DNA of 64,000 nucleotides from Acestrorhynchus altus (Eukaryota > Chordata > Actinopteri > Characiformes > Acestrorhynchidae), in NCBI GenBank assembly GCA_034509495.1, contig CM067521.1:21532484-21596483 (forward strand), written 5' to 3'. Below are positions 1 through 10,909 of the stretch, in pieces (the first letter of the stretch is position 1; the number at the start of each line of letters is the position of its first letter). A program made the translations under genes and the position numbers. The notes beneath the pieces were generated by a model. That model ran no database searches. It saw only the letters and a list, made by a program, of their open reading frames with translations, and was not told where the DNA came from.

Positions 1-555
1 CACAGTTGGTATGGTGTTCTTTGGATGCAACTCCGCATTCACTGTCCTCCAAACACGACGAGTTGTGTTTTTAACAAATAGTTCTACTTTGGTTTCATCT
101 GACCATATGACCTTCTCCCAATACTCTTCTGGAACATCCAAATGCTCTCTAGCAAACTTCAGATGTGCCTGGATATGGACTGGCTTAAGCAGGGGGACAC
201 GTCTGGCACTGCAAGTTCTGAGTCCCTGGCGTCGTAGTGTGTTGCTGATGGTAGCCTTTGTAACGTTGGTCCCAGCTTTCTGCAGGTCATTCACTAGATC
301 CCCCCTTGTGGTTCTGGGATTTTTCCTCACCGTTCTTGTGATCATTTTGACCCCACGGGCTGAGATCTTGCGTGGAGCCCCAGATCGAGGGAGATTAGTA
401 GTGGTCTTGTAGGTCTTCCATTTTCTAATTATTGCTCCCACAGTAGATTTCTTCACACCAAGCTGCTTGCCTATTGCAGATTCAGTCTTCCCAGCCTGGT
501 GCAGGTCTACAATTCGGTTTCTGGTGTCCTCCGACAGCTCTTTCGTCTTCACCAT
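1..555 (-). CDS. Tc1-like transposase, N-terminal part (partial)
   Basis: The frame is open for 185 codons from an ATG at 553-555 to the window edge. It begins MVKTKELSEDTRNRIVDLHQ. Its first part is a paired-type helix-turn-helix (GKTESAIGKQLGVKKSTVGA), followed by a basic GAPRKISAR linker motif like the GRPR-type motif of Tc1 transposases. A second DNA-binding segment follows, and then the start of the catalytic domain at WSDETKVELF, which holds the first catalytic aspartate. I see no stop or frameshift in the visible part. The remaining catalytic acidic residues lie outside the window, so whether it is intact cannot be judged. Confidence 0.88.
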   Translation of the reverse strand, partial: MVKTKELSEDTRNRIVDLHQAGKTESAIGKQLGVKKSTVGAIIRKWKTYKTTTNLPRSGAPRKISARGVKMITRTVRKNPRTTRGDLVNDLQKAGTNVTKATISNTLRRQGLRTCSARRVPLLKPVHIQAHLKFAREHLDVPEEYWEKVIWSDETKVELFVKNTTRRVWRTVNAELHPKNTIPTV

Positions 556-910
556 AGTGGAGTTTGGAGTGTGACTGTTTGAGGTGTCTTTTATACTGTT
601 AACGACTTCAAACAGGTGCCATTAATACAGGTAATGAATGGGGGAAAGAGGAGCCTCTTAAAAAAGAAGTTACAGGTCTGTGACAGCCAGAAATCTTGCT
701 TGTTTGTAGGTGACCAAATACTTATTTTCCACCATTATTTGCAAATAAATTCTTTAAAAGTCAGACAAAATGATTTTCTCAATTTTTTTTTCACATTTTG
801 TCTCTCATAGTTGAGGTCTACCTATGATGTCAATTACAGGCCTCTCTCATCTTTTTAAGTGGGAGAACTTGCACAATTGGTGACTGACTAAATACTTATT
901 TTCCCCACTG
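1..910 (-). mobile_element. Tc1-like DNA transposon, right part, cut by the window edge
   Basis: The right end carries ACTTATTTTCCCCACTG, followed by TA at 911-912, the expected Tc1/mariner target-site dinucleotide. A second copy of the same motif, AAATACTTATTTTCC, lies inside at about 713-729. This suggests the IR/DR arrangement of Tc1-like elements in fish. The transposase reads leftward from about 555. The other end is outside the window. It lies in the nfasc intron after the Ig4 exons. Confidence 0.9.
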
Positions 911-949
911 TATATACATCCCTAATGCATATTTCCTTATCCATATGTC

Positions 950-1424
950 CCCACAGGACCACCACAGAGCAGGTACTATGTGGGTGGTGGGTTATGTTCA
1001 ACACTTCACTGACACTGACATGGGGGTGGTGTGTTAGTGTGTGTTGAGCTGGAACGTGGTGATCAGACACAGCAGTGCTGCTGGAGTGTTTAAACACTCT
1101 GTCCAATCACTGTCTAGTCTAGTAGACATGCCACAGTGGCAGTAGCTCATCTGTTCGTGCATAGTTTAAGTCGTCTGGTCCTTTTCATCGGTGCCCACAG
1201 GACGCTGTCCACTGGATATTTCGGGTTGGTGGACTGTTCTCAGTCCAGCAGTGACACTGAGGGGTTTAAACACTCCAGCAGCACTGCTGTGTCTGATCCA
1301 CTCATACCAGCGCAACACACACTAACACACCACCACCATGTTAGTGTGGAGGCACAGAGCTCCTGTATGGAGAGAGGAGCTGATAAAATGGACAGTGAAC
1401 GTCGAATGTACACCACCTCTTGAT
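950..1424. mobile_element. foldback repeat family, copy 1
   Basis: It begins CCCCACAGGACCACCACAGA and includes TGGTGTGTTAGTGTGTGTTG and GTGCTGCTGGAGTGTTTAAA. The second half repeats these in inverse orientation (TTTAAACACTCCAGCAGCAC at about 1264-1283), so the copy can fold on itself. The right end reads AAAATGGACAGTGAACGT and then CACCTC. Open frames through it are by-products of the repeat, not genes. Confidence 0.85.
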
Positions 1425-1567
1425 TGTGGAGCTTTGTTTACTGTACTGCACAATACCAGGTACCTTGTGAGCTGATGCTCATTTTGGACCAGATACAATA
1501 TTACTACCTAAAATCAATCCACACCAAAAGCTCATGGACCACATCACTTCAGCGCAATGTCTTTTAC

Positions 1568-1711
1568 CCAGTATGCTGACGAAAGCATTGACCAGCAGGT
1601 ATCCATGTTCATTTGAAGCATTGCATTGATACACAGCACTGGTGCCAATCTGTACAGAATTGAAGATGATTGCATCACCAACCACCTCCCTGCTTGGGTT
1701 CGGCAGTGAAC
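1568..1711 (-). CDS. nfasc: nfasc Ig4 exon, second half (last exon in window)
   Basis: This 144-bp exon encodes SSLPNPSREVVGDAIIFNSV, QIGTSAVYQCNASNEHG and YLLVNAFVSIL. It carries the second Ig4 cysteine in YQCNASNEHGYLL, where NAS is an N-glycosylation sequon. The acceptor is ATCTGCAG and the donor GTAAAAG. The exon ends in phase 1. The expected next exon (start of Ig5) is not found between here and position 1, where a foldback repeat and a Tc1-like element sit. Confidence 0.95.
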
Positions 1712-3756
1712 CTGCAGATAGAAACACAGATAGCAGACATGGAGATCATTAACCTGGATCTACTATGTGCTACATACAGTAGTATTTGTTATGCTTGGAA
1801 GGAAGTCTCACTCTCTATTGGCTCTCCGTTTACAAGCCACTCAATGGTAGGTTTGGGGTTTCCACTGGCTAGGCATACCAACTGGCCATTCTCACCGGGG
1901 GCCAGCACCAGGTTGGTTGGTTTATGGAGCCAGTAGGGAGCAGCTAGAGAACAGGGGAAGAAAGGGCACAAGGAGTGAAACAAGTGTAATGTTCCTCATC
2001 ATCTTCATCACACAGAGCAGCTACATGCATCAAGAAACATCTGCTTTGCTTCTGACCTTTCATCTGGACGGAGAAAGAGTGGCGGATGCTGCCGATCTTA
2101 TTACTGGCCATGCAGACGTAGTCCCCAGAATCCTCCTCTGACACAGACACGATGCGCAGAGTTTTATTGAAGTTCTCAAACTTCACCTTCCTCTCGGGCA
2201 GATCCCCACCCTTCTTAAACCACTTTATGCTAGGAGTCGGGCTGCGTGCGGATTAGAGAAGTGAGACGTGGACAGATTCAAACCAACAGTATGTAGGCAG
2301 TAGGGCTACACTGATAATCAAACAGAGCACTGAGATGATATTGTTTATATGGAGCGTGAACCTTTTTAAACCTTTAAACCCTCACTCTGCTCTTCGGCCC
2401 CTGTCAGCTCCTCCTCTACTCTGCTCCCCTCCACCCCCATTCGCACTTTCACATACAGCGTGGAGGGGAGCAGAGTAGAGGAGGAGCTGACAGCGGCCGA
2501 AGAGCAGAGCAGAAGTGTTGTATCTGATTGTAATCAGACAGACTGATACCAACTATCTAGAACCGTGGGTCACACAGTTTCATAAAAACAACTACCGAAC
2601 ATTAGTTAAGTACTTATTTTAACTATCGTTTGAGATTAAATATACAGCAATATATGCAACACACAACGTGTCTACTCCCTGTAGATGATAGACCTCTACG
2701 GAGCAGATAAAGATGAACCAATTCATCTTATTCTGCATGACAGCAAGGAAGGGACATCTTGGTTAACTTTGTTTTGGAACATCTGGTGCAGGAGCATATG
2801 CACTGATATAGAGTACAGGCACAGTGATAATGAACTCACAGAATGAGCAATATAGTATATTTTGAGTTACCTACAAGCTCCTGTCTGCTCCTACCATTCT
2901 GTGGAGGGGAAATGAACACCACCACCTGTTAAGTCTGCTCCACAGGAGCTTCACAACTGAGCCGCTTTCTCTGGATAAGGATGTTCTGTGATGTGCTGGT
3001 TTTCTAATTGAATATATATCATACTGCTCATTTCGTATGTTACGTTTCACTGCGGCTGTCATATATGTTAGTGTTCCCACAGCAGCACTGAAGTTCTAAC
3101 ACAAAGCCAGTAGAACCCAAATTTGAAAGTTCAGGCAGAATAAGGCAAATTGGCACCATGCCTAATGAAGCATGAGATAGAGGGGTAAACAGCCCCCAGC
3201 AAAGACCTGTGCAGCAGAGGAACTGTGTTCTCTGGAGCTGCCCTCACTAACGCTCTTGTCACGGCAATCAAATCCTCACAGCAGTGCTCCAATATCTAGT
3301 ACAAAGTCTTCCATGGACAGTAGAGCCAGTTACTCCAACCAAAGCAGCATAAACCCTTTTAAATACATTTGATTTCAGAAGATACAGTGACCAAGCAGCC
3401 CAATACTGAGCATTATTTCTGTGCAACTCACACTCCTGCAGCGATACACTCCAAAAGAAGCTCCTCTCCACGGAGAACCATCTTGGAGCTGTGCAGTCCA
3501 GAGGGAGAGAGAAAGCTCGGTGCTGTTTCAGGAATATTACGTGCTGTGGAGGACACAAGATTGGTTTACTGCACAGAATATGCACATAGAAGAATAAACA
3601 GCCTGCTGGACGCACACAACGACATGTAACATATAGCAGACCAGAAGCAATTAGTGACGGTCATAAGTTAGTCTTAACAACGAGGCAAACACAGGTGCAT
3701 TAAACGAACTCTTGAAATGGCAATAATTAAATAGTAAGATTACGTAATGGTAGTTA

Positions 3757-3798
<42 letters not shown>

Positions 3799-6700
3799 CT
3801 AGTAGAAAAAGTTTAATTGGGTTGATTATAATTATTAATACATGACACATTATTGCTTTAATATGACCAAGCGGTTTGATTAGTTTGGTGTCTTTACAGC
3901 AGCACTTTGGCTCGAGTGTCATGTTTCAGATCTACACTGAGAAAAGGCAGAGTAATTCTCTCATTAAGGGATAATTATTTGGAGCAACGAGATGGTCCAT
4001 AACAGCAGAGTAACACTGTAAAGCCACATGGTTTTATGGCTTGCTATTGTATTGTTATGATAATTGCTGTATTATTAGACTGTCTGTATATAAGATCAGG
4101 TGCTACATATAACTAAACGGCTGTTAAATAACGCGTTACCATGACAACAGGGCACTGGATGTGTTATGCTGATTACAATAGGCACAAGAGGAGCTCTGAT
4201 TATAAAGAAAAGGAGGTGTTAATTTTTAATACTAAAAATAAAATGAAACACATTTCTCTACACGTATGAAATACATGCTTTCTAGGTATTAATTTATCAA
4301 TCCATTCCGCTTGTTATACAATCATTTCAGAGCCATCTACAGCTCCGTTCATCAGAGACAAAACGTTCACTTTCCTAACAGTCTGAGACACAGGAAGGCA
4401 CACTGACTATACAGCTGACGACACTGATTATACACCTTTACACACACTGGACATTATACTATGCATAAAGAAAATAATGCTATTAATAGATGATAAAGCT
4501 GAATAAACATGAAACAAGAACAAGTTAGTTCTGAAAGCAATTCTGTAATCATGAGACTTTGACAAGATAAAGGTGAAGAAAATGTCGACGTTAGGATCTA
4601 TTGTGCTTTAAAGACACAAAGCCTGTGAAGAGAGGGATGAGGTCTATTGTTAGGGACATGAGGAAGGGAGAGTAGGCCTGGAGAGTAGAATATGGAAGCG
4701 CCAGGAACCCATGTTCCGCAACCCTGTGACATGCCTCCCCCTCCACCATGATGCCAGTTTTGGGTGAACAGCGGAAACACAGGAAGCCTCTGGTGGAGAA
4801 TTTTCTGAGTTGAGATGAAGATGATGGTCTGGAAACCCTGGAGACTCACAAAGCCGGCATCTGTCTGAGTACAAATCCCGACAGCTGTCTAAAATTGGCT
4901 TGAATTTAGCTTCTTTCTTTTTTAGGATCCCCTGGGTGAGTGGTTAGAAGCACAAGTGCTAGTCCTGTTAAAACATTGAAAAGTGACACTAGAGCCGGTT
5001 GGGAAGGGAAAGTGAGAGCTGCTGAGGCCGTAGGGACTCACCACCATACAAGTCGGTGTCGTTCAGAGAGGATTGTGTGTCATTATAAGGTTCCTCTGTG
5101 GACAGAGATACACCATCAACATCTGGGTGCTGGTGAATTTCACTGATTATATAATATAATATAATATAATATAATATAATATAATATAATATAATATAAT
5201 ATAACACTATTAAGGTGACACTGAGAGTAGTATGGAGTGAAGGTTATGATGGGTGGTGATAGTAATCAAACACCTGAAACCATTAATTCATTTTAAAGCT
5301 ACTTCACAAAAAGTTGGCAAATCCTCATGAATGTAATCTGGTGTCTGGGACACTGTTGTGCACTAGTCTGGCCTAAAACACTGTTTTTAAAGTAATTGAC
5401 AGTGCAGAGAAACATGCTTCTGATTGGCAACAGATTTACCACTGTTGTACTATATCTATATAACAGTGCATTCAACATTGTTTGCACCCCTGATCAAAGT
5501 GACTGTCACTGATGAATAAAAGTGATTTTCTATCTTTTATAAAGCAGACATTTCAAAGATCTTAGATGATTTACAAAACTACCGATTAGTAATTAATTCC
5601 AACTGCAAATCAAATATTCTAATAATTTGAGATTCTGGATTGATTTTCATGAGCTATGAGCCAAAATGATCAACAGGGAAACAAACAAAAAGGCTTGACA
5701 TATTTCACTTTACATTTAATGAATATAAAATATGACACTTATAATTGCATATATGACACTTATAAACGTCATAATTGCAAATGAACTTTCATAATATTCA
5801 ATTTTCTACTTTACTTTTTTATTTTTCTTGCAAATTTATTTTTAAAAATCTTCGAAATTCAAAATATTTGCCTGAAATATCAGATCACTTCATACTGATG
5901 TGTGACTGTTATGCATTTCCATTTTGAAATTTAATGAATTTCTTTTTTTGTATATTTTATTTCAGTTTATCTTGCTTTAATTTAGAGTGAAACAGGATTA
6001 ATGAGGGTCCCTAAACAATTTCCCTCTCAAGAAAATTCCTTATTTATTCATTAAAGTTCCCAAATAATTCTCAGAACACATTCCTTCAGTTTTATGTGTT
6101 TAGTTTAATCGAAAGTCTTTACGTTTTGACGGGAGTGTACTGGAATATAAGCAATTCTATTTTCTTAAATGATCATGAAACGCTTGATTTTAATCAAATC
6201 AAAAGCCCAAATCAAGCCTGTCTAATACACGAAGAGGTAAATGCTGTTCCAACTGAATCCAGCTTTGTGAAACATCTGCCAGGAAATTTACAAAATAAGA
6301 GAAACCCAGTCCTACTTGAAATAAGCCTGTGTAAAACCACCCCTCTCTACCTGACCTGAAGCAAATACCAGAATTCCCTGCAAGGCAAGTCCTGGTCTGG
6401 TCTACAAAGCAGTGCTGAACAAAGAGCTCTGACAGCTGTCAGTAAGAGGGGTTGGCTCCCGCAAGTCGTATTATTCATGATGAAAGCTGACTGGATCAAC
6501 AGAATCAATCCCAAATTCCTCCCAGCTTTTATAGACCTCCATGAGCCATATCAGAAGACAAGGATGCCATAAACAACCTCCCCTTTCTAATAATGCAGTT
6601 CTGCACTGATGCAGTCTAATAATGATGGGCTTAATGAGAAACATTTAATGACGGAGAATAACATGGCAGTAGAAACACTTGTGCTTCTACTGTCAATAGA

Positions 6701-8118
6701 TATAAAGCAGGTTTTTAAAGCATAAAGTCATTAGACAATTCAGATTGTTTAATGCAATGTGTTAAAGATCAATAAAAATGAAGAAAGTACCTGTTCAGAA
6801 GAAATACTTTAAAGAAAAAACTGGTGATTTCTTACATAGTCCTGTAATATATGCAATATTACTGTAATAAACATGGAATGGCCCACTGCATTACAGCCAA
6901 ACCACCACTAGATGGACACATTCTACCTCCTATTTTTCTGTATCATTCATGTCATGTGGGTCATTCTGGGTTACTCACTTGACTGCACTTTGAGGTTGAA
7001 GGGGTTCTTCTGCTGGATGGTGTGCGTGAAGAGGAATCGAGCGTTGCAGCTGTAATCCGTGCTGGAGTCTCTAGCTAACACGTTGGAGAAATACAGGTCC
7101 CCATTCAGGCCCATGGACACCCGCTTGTCCTGCGTTATGGGCATCATGGCTGGGAAGAAAGAAGACAGAGGCTTTCAGCCTAAGCACCTCTGAGGGTTAT
7201 GCAAGTGTGAACTTCACTTGGTCACTCGTCATCTTTTTAGTGTACAGTGAGGAAAGAGAGTGAGGTGCAGTTGAGTGAGCTGGCCGTCATTAAGAGAGTG
7301 ACACACTGACTCTGTTTCTGACGTTGATGCTGTCGGCTGTTTGTGTGTATTATTACAATGAATCATTGAATCATAAAATCGCTGCAGCTTCAGGAGATGT
7401 TCATTCATTTCATTTTCATAAAAAAAATGTCAGAAATCAGAATATATGTCAGAAATCCTGTTGGTCCAGAGTGTTTTTGAGCTGAAAATCTAGTGGAATT
7501 ATTTGTTTAGATTGTGAAGGATAATTATAATAATTAGCTCTTTGAAATACTTTACAGTGGTCAAAAAACAAATAAAAACAAAAAAACTGAATTAGCTTTA
7601 TTATTTTTCTTATTTATTATTTTTATGTATGTATCAGTAGTATCCCTTCTCAGGACTTTTACTCTGAAAATTGAACGCTGTGTAAGCAAAGAGAGCAAAC
7701 AAGCCCTTCCTTCTCATTCTCCTCTACAACCCAATATTTGGGCCAGTGACATCATTAGTCCCACCCTGATTACCAGAGTCTATATGCTGGTTGATCATTA
7801 GCCCCGCCCCCCCCTCTGATCAGTCAGAGTCTGTATGCAGGTTGAGCATGTACACGTGGACAGAGCAGTAAACATGCACTGGAAGCTGCTTTGGATTTGA
7901 AACTGGGATTTAATTCAGTTGGAAATTTGTGAATTTAGCTCTTTTCTCAACTGAATTACTTGCTGATAATTCCCAAACAATGATGAGACCACCATGTCTG
8001 CAGTCTGATATGTCTGATCCTGAGAAATTAATTCTGGAAAACAGCATGTTTTGACAGCAAAATGCAGATCTAAGGGTTAAATGTTTATAAAGAAATAAAT
8101 TATAAAAATAAATGTTTA

Positions 8119-8192
<74 letters not shown>

Positions 8193-8623
8193 AATTTAAT
8201 TTAATTTTAATAAAGTAATTTAATTAATTACTTCATTTATTTAGTTTCACTTACTTGTATTACTGTCGTTTTCCCTGTGTTTCTGTGTCTGACCACGGTA
8301 GCTCGTAGATTACAAAAGTTGGCCAACTGGTGAAAAACCACCGGCAAGAGACGATTTGTACAATGTGTGGAGGCCACAACTAGTTTATTCTGAATGTGTG
8401 TGTATGTTCCAGTGAAATTACTTTTAGGTGGTGCATCATTTAAGATGTTTGAGAACCACCATCCTAAAACCATGCAGTTTCCTTTCCCCTTCCTATTCCT
8501 CCACCATAGAGCTTTATGTGTATAACAAAGTGTGTGTATATATGACTCCTGAGGGTGAGGCTGCTGAAATATCTCAGAGGCTTTGGTTCTGTCTTCTCAG
8601 CTCTTTGGCAGACACTGCAGAGT

Positions 8624-8720
<97 letters not shown>

Positions 8721-10864
8721 TCAGAAATAACACAGACACAGCTATCCTGAGGACACAGTGGGTGTGAGAGAGAGAGGGGGAGAGAGAGACAGTGATGGAG
8801 AGAGACAGAAAGGTACAGAGAGGCAAAAACAGAGGCAGGTAGCAAAGAAATCACGTACACACAAGATCAAAGAGATCAGGGGGACTCACCGCTGTTCATC
8901 CAGAAGGTGTTTGGAGGGGGCAGACCTGGAGGTGGGTTGCAGGGCAGGATCAGCGAAGACCCCTCAGCCACTACCACCGGCTCCAGAACCTCTTTAGGCC
9001 ACAGTGGAGATTCTGAGGAACAAAGAATAGAATCGGGAGTAATGGAGTACTAGAGCTGGAAGACAACTGCCAGATGGTTCCAAAGGTATTGGATGGAGAT
9101 CCATCACTCCAGAGAAGAGTTCCTATGCTCTACAGCTCGGTGCTGCTGAGGGGCTTTATACCCCTTTTGCCAATGTTTGGCAATAGCTCTTAGGCTCATG
9201 TGGGGCTGATCCGAAGCACTTTTTTCTCCCGGCAGTGCTTCTCTATGGGGATATGTGCACATCACCTGTGTACAGCAAAGTATATTATATGGACAAAAGT
9301 ATTGGGACACCTGTTCAATCATTGTTTCTTCCAAATCAAGGATTTGGTTCTCTTTCTGTTGGAGTTACTATCCACATTGTCCAGTGAATGCTTTTACTAA
9401 ATGTTGAATCATTTCTGGGAGGATTTGATTTGCTCACCACTCCAGCTCATCCCAAAGTACTGGATGGAGCACCATCATTCCAGAGTAAACAGTTCCACAG
9501 CTCTACAGCTCAAAGCTCTGGCCTTTGTATCCCTCGAGTGTACACCTGGCATAAGGCATGACGCCAAAAGATTAATTTGGTAACTTTTGGCAATTTTTCT
9601 CTACAGGGACTAGACAAGCTGTGTGTGCATTTACACATCTGTGTCAACAGTGGGTGCAACTTAAAGTAGCCGAATGCATTCATTAGAAGGGGTGTCCTCA
9701 AACATTTGGACATGGTGTAGTTGAATTTAATAAGTTTAAAGGGTGTCTTAATAGGGTTGGCTCCCTGAACAGGGATTGTCCTGGACAGTCCTATTTTCCT
9801 TTAAACTGGGAATTTCCTTTCAGAATAACATATGGTAATCCCTATCTGGGAAGCAACCCTGGGTTAGAACTTACTTTTTTATTTTCTTTCCAAACTTAGC
9901 GTTGAGTTGGTAGATTCATGTCTGTGTTGATCTAAAAGCCAAAGGCTGGATCTGGCATGTTGCATGAAGAGACACGGATACTCACTGGATACTCGGAGAA
10001 GGATTTTGTTGGATATGGCGGTGCCAAAGTCATTTAAAGCAAAACATTGGTATTCCCCTTCATATTCCTCAGGTTTTCCTCCGTTCCTGAAGCTGATTTC
10101 CAGCGTTCCGGATCTCTTCCGCATGGACACACGAGGGTCCTTCTCTGCGTTAAAGAACTTCCCATTCCGTCTCCACCAAAACCTGCAAAACAGGCACATA
10201 ATGAAGCAGAAAGAGGAAAAATCTGTTACGATCTACTTTGATTCAAAGTAAAACAGTTTAGTGCACTGTTTGGAGGATGGGAATGATCCATGTGAATGTT
10301 GAGTTTAATTAATTACCCACTGGGTGCATTAATCTAGCACAATAGTCCTCCTAAAGCCAGGCTAGTGGCAGGTTATATAAAGCCTAATAGGGCTGGAAAC
10401 AAACAGCCTGTCTGAATAGAAGCACTGTGCTCAGCTGCCCAGGCCTGCTTTTACGTAAGCTGGGAGAGGGATGGGACTAGATGCTCTCTACCCAATGTCC
10501 ATCTCTCTGAAGGCTTAGAAGAGGGAGGACATGGGTGAAACAGGCTGCGTCAGGTCCGGGGACATAATGCCACCTAGCCGAATGTGCAGAGCTTTCCGTG
10601 CTCAAACTAATGGCTGTCAGTGTTAATTAGAAAGGGAGACAGAGAGAGATGCGAGGGTACAGAATGGGACAAAGGACAAAGGGTTGAGCAGTAGGGACAG
10701 TGAGACTGGACAAAAGATAAATAACAGCAAAAGAGGAAGACTATTTGTGTAAACAAACAGAATGCTGGCTCTGCAAGGCCAAAATGGACAGAGCTGACAG
10801 AAACAAAAGAGAGAGGGGGAAGGATAGAAAAACTTAAAAAAGAAGTGCAAGCAATGACAGGCCA

Positions 10865-10909
<45 letters not shown>

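Noticed and set aside
1136..1423. 95-codon plus-strand open frame
   Set aside because: It lies wholly inside foldback copy 1. Similar frames occur in the other copies, so it is repeat-derived.
3432..3543. A 2-bp frameshift in the CT run of the first Ig3 exon
   Set aside because: I first misread the CT run as shorter. Rereading shows CTCTCT, which keeps the whole exon in frame, so there is no lesion.
3268..3615. Long minus-strand open frame (115 codons) over the first Ig3 exon
   Set aside because: The true coding frame of 3432-3543 is a different one (ARNIPETAPSF and LLLECIAAG, flanked by splice sites). The long frame is a shadow.
8428..8860. Open frames encoding His-Thr or Cys-Val runs
   Set aside because: They are translations of the (AC)n microsatellite. 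The same applies to frames at 24.9, 35.1, 41.5, 45.1 and 46.5 kb.
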